NCBI GenBank assembly: GCA_022574185.1 | Contig: JACZSM010000004.1 | Coordinates: 27,446-91,445 of the forward strand | DNA: 64,000 nucleotides | Direction: 5' to 3' | Origin: Pseudomonadota bacterium | GTDB lineage: Bacteria > Pseudomonadota > Gammaproteobacteria > Steroidobacterales > Woeseiaceae | Shown here: positions 25,219 to 33,967 of the stretch, piece by piece | Numbering within the stretch: the stretch's first letter is position 1 | How the letters are laid out: each line of letters begins with the position of its first letter | Notes under the pieces: model-generated | Seen by the model: only the letters and a program-made list of their open reading frames with translations | Told to the model about the DNA's origin: nothing | Database searches by the model: none | Translations under genes and position numbers: made by a program

Positions 25219-26862
25219 ATGACAGCAGAACGTGAGTCGATGGAATTCGATGTGGTCATTGTGGGTGGTGGCCCGTCGGGACTCGCTGCTGCGTGTCGCC
25301 TGATGCAACTCGATGCTGATTTGTCCGTCGTCGTGCTTGAGAAAGGTTCCGAAATCGGGGCGCACATTTTATCCGGCAATGTGTTCGAGCCAACAGGGCT
25401 CAACGAGTTGTTTCCCGATTGGCAGGACAAGGGCGCGCCCGTCACGATTTCCATCACAGGCGATCACGTCCACTTTCTGCTCAGCGAGTCGAAGTCGATC
25501 CGTGTTCCCGCGCTGTTCGTGCCACGTCCCATGCATAACAAGGGTAACTACATCATCAGCCTGGGCGGGCTGTGCCAGTGGCTCGGCGAGCAGGCCGAGG
25601 CAATGGGAGTCAACGTATTTCCGGGATTCGCGGCAGCAGAAGTTCTCTATGACGACGAGGGCCGGGTGACAGGTGTTGCGACAAGCGACATGGGCATTGC
25701 CAAAGATGGACAGCAGAAGGCGGGCTACCAGCCTGGATATGAGTTGCTGGGCAAGTACACGATTTTTGCCGAAGGCTGCCACGGCAATCTTGGGCAACAG
25801 TTGATGGAGCGTTTTGATCTGCGACAGAATGCGGACCCGCAGCACTACGGCATTGGCCTCAAGGAAATCTGGGAGATCGATGCAGACAAACACGACGCAG
25901 GGCTGGTCGTGCACACGGCCGGCTGGCCGCTCGACAATCACACCGAGGGCGGTGGATTTCTTTATCACGCGGCAGACAACCGGGTGTTCCTGGGGCTCAT
26001 CATTGCGCTCAATTACCAGAATCCACACCTGTCGGTGTTCGAGGAATTTCAACGCTGGAAGCAACATCCGAAAATTCGACAATACCTCGAGGGCGGCAAA
26101 CGCATCTCCTATGGTGCGCGAGCCGTTAACAAGGGTGGCTTGCAGTCCTTACCGAAGCTCGCGTTTCCAGGCGGCATGCTGGTCGGCTGCGATGCAGGAT
26201 TTCTCAATGGTGTGAAAATCAAAGGTGCACATACGGCCATCAAAACGGGGATGCTGGCGGCCGAAAGCGTGCAGCGGGCTTTATCTTCAGGCGATGCCGG
26301 TCAATCGGAGCTCGAAGACTACGAGGAAAATGTCAAAGCGTCCTGGGTCTACAAGGAACTCCACAGCGGGCGTAATTTCGGGCCCGGACTCGCCAAATTC
26401 GGTACGTTTCTTGGCGCGGCATTCACGTTCATCGACCAGAATATTTTCTTCGGCAAGCTGCCATTTACGTGGCACAACAAGATGCCCGATCACGAAATGC
26501 TTACTAAAGCGAGCGATGCCGCTGTGATCGAATATCCAAAACCCGATGGTGTCATCAGTTTCGATCTGAATTCGTCGTTGTTCCTGTCAAGCACAAACCA
26601 CGAAGAAGACCAGCCCGTGCACCTGACGCTCAGGGATGATTCTGTGCCGGTCGCTTACAACCTGCCCATGTTTGACGAACCGGCGCAACGATACTGTCCG
26701 GCTGGCGTGTACGAGATTGTTGAAGAGAGCGGTCAGAAAGTCTTTCGCATCAATGCGCAAAATTGCGTGCACTGCAAGACCTGCGACATCAAGGACCCGA
26801 CGCAAAATATCGTCTGGACCGTGCCCGAGGGCGGCGGCGGCCCGAACTACAGCGGTATGTAA
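25219..26862 (+). CDS. Electron transfer flavoprotein-ubiquinone oxidoreductase
   Basis: A 547-aa membrane-associated flavoprotein that passes electrons from reduced ETF to ubiquinone, linking acyl-CoA dehydrogenases to respiration. The N-terminal FAD site is VIVGGGPSGLAAA; further blocks are GAHILSGNVFEP, FAEGCHGNLGQQL, GGSL-like GCDAGFLNGVKIKGAHTAIKTGMLAAE, and the C-terminal 4Fe-4S domain with RYCPAGVYE and NCVHCKTCDIKDPTQNI, ending GGGGPNYSGM, the standard ETF-QO end. The start ATG 25219 or the internal ATG 25240 (MEFDVVIVGGG) are both possible. It probably serves the two acyl-CoA dehydrogenases at the start of the window. A REP-like repeat follows. Confidence 0.96.
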   Translation: MTAERESMEFDVVIVGGGPSGLAAACRLMQLDADLSVVVLEKGSEIGAHILSGNVFEPTGLNELFPDWQDKGAPVTISITGDHVHFLLSESKSIRVPALFVPRPMHNKGNYIISLGGLCQWLGEQAEAMGVNVFPGFAAAEVLYDDEGRVTGVATSDMGIAKDGQQKAGYQPGYELLGKYTIFAEGCHGNLGQQLMERFDLRQNADPQHYGIGLKEIWEIDADKHDAGLVVHTAGWPLDNHTEGGGFLYHAADNRVFLGLIIALNYQNPHLSVFEEFQRWKQHPKIRQYLEGGKRISYGARAVNKGGLQSLPKLAFPGGMLVGCDAGFLNGVKIKGAHTAIKTGMLAAESVQRALSSGDAGQSELEDYEENVKASWVYKELHSGRNFGPGLAKFGTFLGAAFTFIDQNIFFGKLPFTWHNKMPDHEMLTKASDAAVIEYPKPDGVISFDLNSSLFLSSTNHEEDQPVHLTLRDDSVPVAYNLPMFDEPAQRYCPAGVYEIVEESGQKVFRINAQNCVHCKTCDIKDPTQNIVWTVPEGGGGPNYSGM

Positions 26863-26870
26863 TAGCAGCT

Positions 26871-26986
26871 GTTGGAGCCCGCCATGCGGGCGAATTTCAC
26901 CGGACGTCGTGGTAATCGCACGGTCCGATCGTTAGCATTTCACCAAACGGTTGGTCCACTATTCTATTTGTACGGCGGACTCCAAC
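26871..26986. repeat. REP-like inverted repeat, copy 5 (decayed)
   Basis: A 116-bp copy with a good left arm, GTTGGAGCCCGCCATGCGGG, then CGAATTTCACCGGACGTCGTGG. The right side is decayed and ends GGCGGACTCCAAC. Like copy 4, both outer ends carry the GTTGG/CCAAC variant. It separates convergent ETF-QO and the SDR gene. Confidence 0.75.
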
Positions 26987-27017
26987 AGGCGCACTCCTCG
27001 CAACCCGGTGCGCAGGT

Positions 27018-27785
27018 CTATTTTGGCTGCATTCGTATGGCGCCGTCGACGCGGATCGTTTCGCCATTGACCATGGTGGTGCTGTAGATGAACGCGGCCG
27101 TGTCCGCGTATTCTTCGGGCCTGCCGAGTCGCGGCGGAAACGGTATCTGCCGGGCCAGCGACTCCTGCACTGCATCTGGCATGCTGGCGACCATCGGCGT
27201 CAGGAATATTCCGGGGGCGATCGTGTTGACTCGAATGCCGAATTGGGCGAATTCTCTTGCGATCGGCAACATCATGCCAACGATGCCGCCTTTGGATGCT
27301 GAGTACGCAGCCTGGCCGATCTGGCCTTCAAATGCGGCAATTGATGCCGTGCTGATAATGACACCGCGTTCGCCGTCTTCGGTCGGATCGTTGTGTTGCA
27401 TGAATGCAGCGGCTTCCTTGGTCACATTGAAGCTGCCAACCAGGTTGACCTGAATCACCTTGTTGAAGTTCTCGCTTGGCCATGGACCATCGCGTCCCAG
27501 CGTGCGTCCCGCCGTTGCGATGCCAGCACAATTAACGGCAAACGTGATGCCGCCCATGATTTCGTTGGCTTGCTTCATGACGGTCTTTACAGAAATTTCA
27601 TCGGCCACATCAGTCTTTTGAAATGCAGCGCGTTCACCCAGCGTGGCTGCGCTGGCTGCGCCTTGTTCGTCATTGATATCGAGCAGTACGACCTGCCCTC
27701 CCGCGTCGATGACCCGTTGCGCGGTGGCAAATCCGAGTCCCGATGCACCGCCCGTAATGACGGCCTTCGCAATTGCTAGGTCCAT
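27018..27785 (-). CDS. SDR-family 3-hydroxyacyl-CoA dehydrogenase (type II / HSD10-like)
   Basis: A 255-aa NAD(H)-dependent SDR that would oxidise 3-hydroxyacyl-CoA to 3-ketoacyl-CoA. All standard residues are present: nucleotide loop [17 protein letters not shown] for NAD preference, [33 protein letters not shown] containing the Ser-Tyr-Lys triad, and [15 protein letters not shown]. The segment [29 protein letters not shown] is typical of type II hydroxyacyl-CoA dehydrogenases. It lies 12 bp downstream of a thiolase, giving a plsC-thiolase-SDR operon in which thiolase and dehydrogenase catalyse consecutive beta-oxidation steps. Confidence 0.92.
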   Translation of the reverse strand: MDLAIAKAVITGGASGLGFATAQRVIDAGGQVVLLDINDEQGAASAATLGERAAFQKTDVADEISVKTVMKQANEIMGGITFAVNCAGIATAGRTLGRDGPWPSENFNKVIQVNLVGSFNVTKEAAAFMQHNDPTEDGERGVIISTASIAAFEGQIGQAAYSASKGGIVGMMLPIAREFAQFGIRVNTIAPGIFLTPMVASMPDAVQESLARQIPFPPRLGRPEEYADTAAFIYSTTMVNGETIRVDGAIRMQPK

Positions 27786-27797
27786 TACTTTCTGCCT

Positions 27798-28979
27798 TTA
27801 GATAATTTCGATTCCGATTGCAACAGCCTCGCCGCCGCCGATGCAGAGCGTTGCCACTCCGCGTCTTAACTTACGCGCTATCAATGCTTGCAATAAAGTC
27901 GTTGTGATGCGAGCACCGGACGCACCGATCGGATGCCCCAATGCGCATGCGCCGCCATTCACGTTGACCTTCGCGTGATCGATGCCGACATCGACCATGG
28001 CAGCCATTGTCACGACGGCGAAAGCCTCGTTGATCTCATACAGGTCAACGTTGTCAGGATTCCAGCCGAGCATCGTGTGCAGGATCCTGATCGCCGATAC
28101 CGGCGCCGTCGTGAACCAGGCAGGCTCTTGCGCGAAGCTCGAGTGTCCCAGGATCCGTGCGATCGGTTCGAGGCGACGTTTTTCTGCCTCTGATGCCGCC
28201 ATCAGGACCAAGGCAGAGGCGCCGTCGGCAATCGACGATGAACTCGCGGCAGTGACCGTACCGTCGGATCGAAACGCGGCACGCAAGGTCGGAATTTTGT
28301 CGATGTCGACGGTTCCGGGAATTTCATCCTGTGTAACGATTAGCTCGCCCTTGCGGGTCTTTACGGTAACGGGCACGATCTCGGCGGCAAACGCGCCGTC
28401 TGCGTCTGCGTTCTTCGCGCGTGTGACCGACTCGATCGCGAACGCGTCCTGCTGTTCGCGGGAAAAGCCGTACTTATCCGCCGTGTTCTCCGCAAAATGT
28501 CCCATCATCTCGCCTTCGTACGGGTCCTGCAGGCCGTCGTAAAACATGTGGTCAATGACTTCCTGGTGTCCCATGCGATAGCCGCTGCGTGCTTTGGGTA
28601 ACAGGTAGGGGGCATTACTCATCGATTCGAAGCCCCCGGCGACCACGATCGATGTGCTCTTGGCCAGCAGAAGATCGTGGCCGAGCATGATCGCTTGCAT
28701 GCCGGAGCCGCACATCTTGTTAACGGTCGTGCAGGGTGTGCCGACCGGGATGCCTGCGGCGAGCGCCGCCTGCCGCGCAGGTGCCTGGCCAAGACCGGCC
28801 GACAATACACAACCCATCAACACCTGGCCGACATCGGCGGCGTCGATTCCCGACGCCGCGATCGCGCCGGCGATTGCTGCAGCGCCGAGTGCCGGGGCAG
28901 TCGTGCCGGCCAGTGCGCCCTGGAATGTGCCGATTGGCGTGCGATTTGCGGCAACGATAACGATGCGGTCAGTACTCAT
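27798..28979 (-). CDS. Thiolase (acetyl-CoA C-acyltransferase)
   Basis: A 393-aa thiolase that cleaves 3-ketoacyl-CoA or condenses acetyl-CoA. The acyl-accepting cysteine is Cys90 in VNKMCGSGMQA; the C-terminal catalytic residues are in GGACALGHPIGASGAR and LCIGGGEAVAIGIE. The N-terminus RIVIVAANRTPIGTFQGAL is standard. Start at ATG 28979, which overlaps the plsC-like stop as ATGA, so translation is coupled; the longer frame to 29027 is not needed. The preceding and following genes on this strand are a PlsC-type acyltransferase and a hydroxyacyl-CoA dehydrogenase. Biosynthetic versus degradative direction cannot be settled from sequence; the context favours degradation. Confidence 0.95.
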   Translation of the reverse strand: MSTDRIVIVAANRTPIGTFQGALAGTTAPALGAAAIAGAIAASGIDAADVGQVLMGCVLSAGLGQAPARQAALAAGIPVGTPCTTVNKMCGSGMQAIMLGHDLLLAKSTSIVVAGGFESMSNAPYLLPKARSGYRMGHQEVIDHMFYDGLQDPYEGEMMGHFAENTADKYGFSREQQDAFAIESVTRAKNADADGAFAAEIVPVTVKTRKGELIVTQDEIPGTVDIDKIPTLRAAFRSDGTVTAASSSSIADGASALVLMAASEAEKRRLEPIARILGHSSFAQEPAWFTTAPVSAIRILHTMLGWNPDNVDLYEINEAFAVVTMAAMVDVGIDHAKVNVNGGACALGHPIGASGARITTTLLQALIARKLRRGVATLCIGGGEAVAIGIEII

Positions 28980-29761
28980 GACTGATCTTCGCCTCTGGTT
29001 GCTGAGCCCGACGTGCCGTGTGCACATAGATCGGGCTCGTCAAGGACGTCGAGAATTTGTTGTCGGGCCATTTCTGCTAACACCTTGTGATCTTCGAACG
29101 CAGGATCGTCGGGCATGATAGGGGGCAGTATATCGATTCGCAGCGGTACCGGCCGTGGCAGATGTTGCTCGGACGGCAGCATGGCGCGCGTTCCCGATAT
29201 TGCGATCGGCACCACCGGCATTGCACCCTTGATCGCAGAAACGAACGCGCCCGCCCGAAATCGGCCGACGCCCGGTTCTTTGATAAACGTCCCCTCGGGA
29301 AAAAAGGTAAGCGATTCGCCGTCCTTTGCGGCCATGATTATTTTTCTCGCATCTCGCGTACTGCCGCCGGTTTCAAATCGTTCAACAAATCGTGATCCGG
29401 CGCGCCGCAGAAGAAAGTGCACGAACCAGATGTTTCGCATTTCGCCCTTGATGACGAATGAGTAGCGGGCCGGCAAGTATCCCTTGAGCAAAAATCCGTC
29501 GACATAGCTCGCGTGATTCGCAACGACGACGCTGTGCCCCTCGGGAACGTTGTCGAGGCCCCGTACGTCGATCGGGACCCTCGACAGCACGAATATTGAT
29601 CGTGCAATCGCGGCCAGATAACGGTAACGACGCCCGGGACCCGGGACCAGGAGCGCGACGAGCAGCCCAAGCAGAATGCATCCACCGAATACGATCCATG
29701 CGTAGACGCCGAACAAAGCGTCACGAAACCGTATTCGTGTTCCGGGTGATTGGCGATTCAT
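28976..29761 (-). CDS. 1-acyl-sn-glycerol-3-phosphate acyltransferase family protein (PlsC-like)
   Basis: A 261-aa inner-membrane acyltransferase. An N-terminal hydrophobic segment (YAWIVFGGCILLGLLVALLV) precedes the catalytic HX4D motif VANHASYVDGFLL and the acceptor-binding motif TFFPEGTFIKEPG; VVPIAISGTRAML is the third family block. These residues fit transfer of an acyl chain to lysophosphatidic acid or a related acceptor. It is the first gene of a leftward operon with the thiolase and the SDR. As it is probably a second, pathway-linked homologue rather than the cell's main PlsC, I leave the symbol blank. Its promoter region holds two CRP-like sites shared with xerD. Confidence 0.9.
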   Translation of the reverse strand: MNRQSPGTRIRFRDALFGVYAWIVFGGCILLGLLVALLVPGPGRRYRYLAAIARSIFVLSRVPIDVRGLDNVPEGHSVVVANHASYVDGFLLKGYLPARYSFVIKGEMRNIWFVHFLLRRAGSRFVERFETGGSTRDARKIIMAAKDGESLTFFPEGTFIKEPGVGRFRAGAFVSAIKGAMPVVPIAISGTRAMLPSEQHLPRPVPLRIDILPPIMPDDPAFEDHKVLAEMARQQILDVLDEPDLCAHGTSGSATRGEDQS

Positions 29762-29803
29762 CTCTCAATAATGTCCGAAGTGGGCGCGGTGAATGTTGCG
29801 CAG

Positions 29804-29819
29804 TGTGACGTAGATCACT
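29804..29819. promoter_or_regulatory. CRP-type binding site, copy 1
   Basis: TGTGACGTAGATCACT, a near-perfect match to the TGTGA-N6-TCACA consensus of CRP/Vfr-type cAMP receptor proteins (9 of 10 core bases). It lies 43 bp upstream of the plsC-like start codon and within the divergent gap to xerD. Known: such sites bind CRP dimers. Inference: control of the acyltransferase-thiolase-SDR operon by carbon status. Confidence 0.6.
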
Positions 29820-29842
29820 TTATGTTAATGCCTTATAGAATT

Positions 29843-29858
29843 TGTGACAGCGATCACG
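29843..29858. promoter_or_regulatory. CRP-type binding site, copy 2
   Basis: TGTGACAGCGATCACG, again 9 of 10 core bases of TGTGA-N6-TCACA. Its centre is 39 bp from that of the first site. The rest of the 290-bp gap up to xerD shows no other clear signal. Confidence 0.6.
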
Positions 29859-30051
29859 CCGATTGCAGGGTATCGTAATCATACTCAAAACCTTGAAAAA
29901 TCCGTCGCTTGGGCGTCCATTGTGCTGATTGTGAGGCTGACGCGGGGTTCACGCGCGAGATCAAAAACCGGCGTATGCAACCAGTCTGACGATATGAATG
30001 TACAGATCGGCTCTGAGCGCTACACATGCAAAGGATTGCGAGGCCGACAAG

Positions 30052-30993
30052 ATGGAAATTATGGCTAGTACAGAGCAACACACTACGGAAGCCCAGACCG
30101 TTGCACGCTCCGAGGAGTTTGTTGATCGGTTTCTTGACGCGATCTGGATGGAGCGCGGCCTGTCGAAGAATACGCTCGGAGCTTATCGGGCCGATTTGAT
30201 GACACTCGGCCGTGGCCTTTCAAAACTAGACAAGTCGATTGATATGGCCGATAAGGCGGACTTGCTGAAATTCATTGCAGGTCGTGTCGAAGGTGGCGCC
30301 AAGCCACGCTCAACGGCGCGACAATTGTCGAGCTTTCGCCGCTTCTTCCGCTACATCATGCGTGAGGGACTGCGTGACAATGATCCAACTGCCGATATAG
30401 AGATGCCACGCATTGGCCGCTCGTTGCCCAAAACGCTCAGCGAGGACGAAGTGGAATCGCTGCTCAATGCACCGAATACCGATGAGCCGCTCGGCCATCG
30501 CGATCGTGCGATGCTCGAGCTGTTGTATGCGACCGGACTACGCGTCTCTGAATTGATCAATCTTACGCAGTCGCAGGTCAACTTCAATCAGGGTGTGTTG
30601 CGAATTATTGGCAAGGGCGATCGTGAGCGGCTGATACCGCTAGGCGATGAATCTCTACGTTGGCTCAGGGATTTCATCGATGGACCGCGCATGGAAATTC
30701 TGCTTGAACGCCAAACCGATTACCTGTTCCCAACACGCCGCGGCGATCGCATGACGCGTCAGGCGTTCTGGCACATCATCAAGCGCTACGCCGCGAAAGC
30801 CAATATTCGCAAGAAGATGTCACCGCACAGCCTGCGCCACGCCTTTGCGACGCACCTGCTCAATCGTGGCGCTGACTTGCGCGTTGTGCAGCTGTTGCTG
30901 GGCCACAGTGATCTTTCGACGACACAGATTTACACGCATGTTGCCAGAGAGCGTTTGAAGGAACTGCATAGCGAGCACCACCCACGAGGCTAG
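30052..30993 (+). CDS. xerD: Tyrosine recombinase XerD
   Basis: Site-specific recombinase (313 aa) that with XerC resolves chromosome dimers at dif. The N-terminal SAM-like core-binding domain (RFLDAIWMERGLSKNTLGAYRADL) is followed by the catalytic domain with the conserved residues Arg in LLYATGLRVSELINL, His-Leu-Arg in SPHSLRHAFATHLLNRGADLRVVQLLLGH and the nucleophile Tyr in TTQIYTHVARERLKELH. Start at ATG 30052 with a GAGG about 8 bp upstream; an ATG at 30061 is also possible, while one at 29998 is unlikely. The following dsbC homologue is the E. coli order (xerD-dsbC), so this is the host's housekeeping copy rather than an integrase of a mobile element. Confidence 0.95.
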   Translation: MEIMASTEQHTTEAQTVARSEEFVDRFLDAIWMERGLSKNTLGAYRADLMTLGRGLSKLDKSIDMADKADLLKFIAGRVEGGAKPRSTARQLSSFRRFFRYIMREGLRDNDPTADIEMPRIGRSLPKTLSEDEVESLLNAPNTDEPLGHRDRAMLELLYATGLRVSELINLTQSQVNFNQGVLRIIGKGDRERLIPLGDESLRWLRDFIDGPRMEILLERQTDYLFPTRRGDRMTRQAFWHIIKRYAAKANIRKKMSPHSLRHAFATHLLNRGADLRVVQLLLGHSDLSTTQIYTHVARERLKELHSEHHPRG

Positions 30994-31100
30994 GGGCCCG
31001 TGTCAATCAAAAAAATCCGGGCCAGTGCTACAATCCTGCGCCGGGAACCCTGCTGAGCCTGGAGGGTCCATAGAAAAAGGGCCTGAAGCCAGGATTATCA

Positions 31101-31862
31101 ATGCATAGCCGTCTTTTCATCAACACAAACATGCGTCTGTTAGCAACTCTTGCGGCAGCGCTCGTCGTAGCGCCGGCCATGGCCGACGAAGTCAGTGCCG
31201 AGCTTGAGCAGGTGCGGCAGAAAGTCGCCGATATGTTCGACTTGATCGGCCCCGAGGACGTTAGTACGAGCCCGGTCGAGGGCTGGTACATGATTCACAA
31301 GGGATCCGTCGTCGTCTATATCTCGGCAGACGGTCGCTACCTGCTGCAAGGCGACATGATCGATCTCGATCAAGATGTCAATCTGAGCGATGCCGCACGC
31401 AATGCCGGCCGGCGCGAACTGATGGCATCATTGCGAGACGATCAGGTCATTCTTTTCTCGCCGGCCGAAGTGAAATATTCGGTGTCGATATTTACCGACG
31501 TCGAGTGCACTTATTGCCGGCGCCTGCATAGCCAGATAAATGATTACATGGCGCATGGTATCGAAGTCCGCTACCTGTTGTATCCGCGCAATGGCCCAAC
31601 GTCACGATCGTGGACTACGTCCAAGCAGGTCTGGTGCTCCGAGGATCGCCGCAATGCGCTGACAATGGCAAAACTGGATCGCGACTTCTCGTCAGCCAGC
31701 TGCGAAACGTCGATGGTTCAGGACCACTATTCTCTGGGTCACGACATCGGCCTGAGCGGCACGCCCGCCATCGTGCTCGATGATGGCACGTTGATCAGCG
31801 GCTACCTGTCTCCCAATCAGCTCAAGGCCCGACTCGATCAGAACGCCTCAGCTAAACTCTAG
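31101..31862 (+). CDS. dsbC: Thiol:disulfide interchange protein DsbC
   Basis: Periplasmic disulfide isomerase of 253 aa. The N-terminus has a signal peptide (MRLLATLAAALVVAPAMA within the first 28 residues), then the cystatin-like dimerisation domain (VEGWYMIHKGSVVVYISADGRYLLQGDMID) and a thioredoxin-fold domain. The redox site is FTDVECTYCRRLH, a CTYC instead of the usual CGYC, and the cis-proline strand is LSGTPAIVLDDG; a second cysteine pair (VWCSEDR and SASCETS) matches the structural disulfide of DsbC. Start ATG 31101 with AGGA 6 bp before it; the ATG at 31131 would still leave a full signal peptide. Confidence 0.93.
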   Translation: MHSRLFINTNMRLLATLAAALVVAPAMADEVSAELEQVRQKVADMFDLIGPEDVSTSPVEGWYMIHKGSVVVYISADGRYLLQGDMIDLDQDVNLSDAARNAGRRELMASLRDDQVILFSPAEVKYSVSIFTDVECTYCRRLHSQINDYMAHGIEVRYLLYPRNGPTSRSWTTSKQVWCSEDRRNALTMAKLDRDFSSASCETSMVQDHYSLGHDIGLSGTPAIVLDDGTLISGYLSPNQLKARLDQNASAKL

Positions 31863-31896
31863 AATTTCGTTAATGAGAGTGCAATAGCAGATCGGC

Positions 31897-32430
31897 CTAG
31901 AATCGCTTGCTGCGCAACTCGTGAACATGCACGCCGTTATTCTGGCCGTCGTCCTCGAAATATTTCTCCAGCGCATAGCGGCCGCTGCGGAATGCGATAT
32001 CGTCCCAGGGGATCTCGTCAGCACTGAACATCGCGACCTCCAGGCTTTCCTCGCCAACGCGGAAATCACCGAGTAGTTTCGCTGTGAAGAAGATGTGTAC
32101 CTGGCCGGCGTCAACGACGTCGACGGCTGCGAACATGTGCCCGATCTGCACCTCGGCGCAGGCTTCTTCGAGCGTTTCGCGCGCGGCTCCCTGAGCCAGT
32201 GATTCGCCAAGTTCCATGAACCCGGCTGGCACGGTCCAGTATCCGTAGCGAGGTTGAATTGCGCGCTTACAGAGCAGGATCTTGCCGTCTTTTTCGGGAA
32301 TGCAGCCGACGACGAGTTTCGGATTCTGATAGTGGACGATGCCGCAGGAATCGCAAACCCAACGCTCCTGGTTGTCATTATCTGGCACTTTGCGGGATAC
32401 ATGTTTGCCGCAACTGGAGCAATATTTCAT
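31897..32430 (-). CDS. NUDIX hydrolase with N-terminal zinc ribbon
   Basis: A 177-aa NUDIX protein. The N-terminal zinc ribbon is CSSCGK plus CDSCGIVHYQNPK; the NUDIX box is GFMELGESLAQGAARETLEEAC, in which the usual glycine after EEx is Cys but all metal-binding Glu residues are kept. LLCKRAIQPRYGYWTVPAG is typical of the group that acts on NADH or ADP-ribose-like nucleotides. The stop follows a convergent dsbC by 34 bp. The gene starts 28 bp downstream of tRNA-Leu on the same strand and may be partly read from the tRNA promoter. The substrate is not known. Confidence 0.92.
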   Translation of the reverse strand: MKYCSSCGKHVSRKVPDNDNQERWVCDSCGIVHYQNPKLVVGCIPEKDGKILLCKRAIQPRYGYWTVPAGFMELGESLAQGAARETLEEACAEVQIGHMFAAVDVVDAGQVHIFFTAKLLGDFRVGEESLEVAMFSADEIPWDDIAFRSGRYALEKYFEDDGQNNGVHVHELRSKRF

Positions 32431-32458
32431 CGTCGGAAAAGTCTGCCTGTGTAATGCA

Positions 32459-32545
32459 TGGTGCCGGGAGAGAGAATCGAACTCTCACTCTGTTTCCAGA
32501 ACCGGATTTTGAGTCCGGCGCGTCTACCAGTTCCGCCACCCCGGC
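32459..32545 (-). tRNA. tRNA-Leu (anticodon CAA)
   Basis: An 87-nt class II tRNA with encoded CCA. Reading the minus strand: acceptor GCCGGGG pairs with the 3' CCCGGC (one G-U), D-arm GGCGGAACTGGTAGAC, anticodon arm CCGGA-CTCAAAA-TCCGG with anticodon CAA (reads UUG), a long variable arm, and T-arm GAGTTCGATTCTC. Short open frames across it are artefacts. Coordinates include the CCA. Confidence 0.97.
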
Positions 32546-32764
32546 ATGCCTGTGCGGACAGGGCGAAAACGAGTCACCCCGACCGAAAGGCGCACAGTAT
32601 ATGCGGGGTTTCGCGCCGTCGCCATAGGCATGTGCTGCAGGTGATTGCCAGCGCCAGGGTCGATCCGTCTGGTAAGTCGATGCAACCATGAGTCCGCCCG
32701 GCGATCAAAGTTTTGCCCCAAGATGCGACCTTTCAGAGCGTCAGGGCATCTATGCTGACGAGAT

Positions 32765-33361
32765 ATGAGTAAATTTGCTGACATCCAGATCGATCCTGGG
32801 ATTATCAAGCGGGCGGCACGCGGCGATGCGCGCGCCCACGAGATCATCTATCGGGCATTCGCGACGCCCGTGTACTCGCTGTGTCTGCGATTCACACGCG
32901 TACCAGCGCATGCCGAAGATCTCGTGCAAGAGACATTTATCGAGATCATGCGGTCGGTTGCGAAATTTCGCGGTGAAGCCGCGCTGGGTAGCTGGATTCG
33001 CCGCATCGCCGTGTCCAAGGCATTGATGTTCTTGCGCTCTGCCTGGACCAGCCGGAGCCAATCTTTAGCCGATGATTGGGATGATGTGACGCCAGGCAAT
33101 GCGGCAAGTCATGGCATTTCAAGCCACCCGGACGAGGCGATCGATCTCGATGCGGCGCTGGCGAAATTGCCGTCGGTCAGCCGCACCGTGGTTTGGCTAC
33201 ACGATGTTGAAGGATTTACTCACAAAGAGATTGCGAAGTTGATGGGTCGTAGCGAAAGTTTTTCGAAGTCGCAGTTGTCGAGGGCTTATCGACGATTGCG
33301 GCCGTTTCTCGCGGCGAGCAGCGATAGCGCTGAGGAAGGCGCAGCGCTCAGGAGTTACTGA
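32765..33361 (+). CDS. ECF-type RNA polymerase sigma factor
   Basis: A 198-aa sigma-70 family protein with only regions 2 and 4. Region 2: IYRAFATPVYSLCLRFTRVPAHAEDLVQETFIEIMRSVAKFRGEAALGSWIRRIAVSKALMFLR. Region 4: LPSVSRTVVWLHDVEGFTHKEIAKLMGRSESFSKSQLSRAYRRLR, a recognisable helix-turn-helix. It would direct RNA polymerase to a small regulon in response to a signal. The next gene starts 2 bp after its stop and encodes a membrane protein of the right shape for an anti-sigma factor, and a periplasmic PDZ protein follows, so the three are one operon. The signal is unknown. Confidence 0.93.
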   Translation: MSKFADIQIDPGIIKRAARGDARAHEIIYRAFATPVYSLCLRFTRVPAHAEDLVQETFIEIMRSVAKFRGEAALGSWIRRIAVSKALMFLRSAWTSRSQSLADDWDDVTPGNAASHGISSHPDEAIDLDAALAKLPSVSRTVVWLHDVEGFTHKEIAKLMGRSESFSKSQLSRAYRRLRPFLAASSDSAEEGAALRSY

Positions 33362-33363
33362 GA

Positions 33364-33951
33364 ATGACGAATGAAGAAAAGGACGAAGAGATGATTTGCG
33401 GAATGACGGCCGGCGAACACGATACGCTACGGCGAGGCCTCAACGAGCTGGTCGATACGATGCCGCCACGAATTGTCTGGCGGCGCATTCGTGATCAGGC
33501 AGAGGCTGAGGGTCTGCTGCGACGACCTGCATCGCAACGGCCTTCGACATGGTACGGCGGTATAGGGCTTGCAGCCGCGGTCGTGCTTGCTGTGATTGTC
33601 GTGCCCAAAATAATGAACACGTCAGAGCCTGAGTTCCCCACAGAACCACCGTTGACAGCATTGACCAACCAGGTAGTTGAGGTGACGGCACTGCAAGCGC
33701 TCATGGTGCAGTCGCAGCAGCTCGAGAGCGATCTTCGCGCACTTCCGGAGGAGCCGCGTGTGCAGCGGGCCAGCATGATCGCGACCATTGCCGATATTGA
33801 GGATCGTGTTGCGGCGATCGATTACCAGCTCAATGATCCGAGCTTCGAAATGAAGCCGGAAGAGAGAGAGATTTTCTGGCGCGAACGCGTCAGGTTGATG
33901 AAATCGCTGCTTCGTTTGCGCTATGCGCAGGCGCAACGATCAGCATTTTGA
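33364..33951 (+). CDS. Probable membrane-anchored anti-sigma factor
   Basis: A 195-aa protein not recognised by name. The N-terminal ~55 residues (EEKDEEMICGMTAGEHDTLRRGLNELVDTMPPRIVWRRIRDQAEAEG) are cytosolic and charged, a transmembrane segment GGIGLAAAVVLAVIVVPKIM follows at about 62-81, and the rest (82-195) is a helical, coiled-coil-like periplasmic region (VVEVTALQALMVQSQQLESDLRAL). This architecture, and its position directly after an ECF sigma gene, fits an anti-sigma factor that holds the sigma at the membrane. No zinc HxxxCxxC motif was seen. Function is inferred from context. Confidence 0.75.
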   Translation: MTNEEKDEEMICGMTAGEHDTLRRGLNELVDTMPPRIVWRRIRDQAEAEGLLRRPASQRPSTWYGGIGLAAAVVLAVIVVPKIMNTSEPEFPTEPPLTALTNQVVEVTALQALMVQSQQLESDLRALPEEPRVQRASMIATIADIEDRVAAIDYQLNDPSFEMKPEEREIFWRERVRLMKSLLRLRYAQAQRSAF

Positions 33952-33967
33952 TTAGGAGATTGAGAAC

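Noticed and set aside
29998..30993. XerD as a phage or island integrase
   Set aside because: The neighbouring dsbC, the normal 313-aa length and the XerD-type motifs fit the housekeeping recombinase; no tRNA or att site adjoins it.
32378..32689. Minus-strand open frame across tRNA-Leu (GVAELVDAPDSKSGSGN)
   Set aside because: Also a typical translated tRNA gene artefact.
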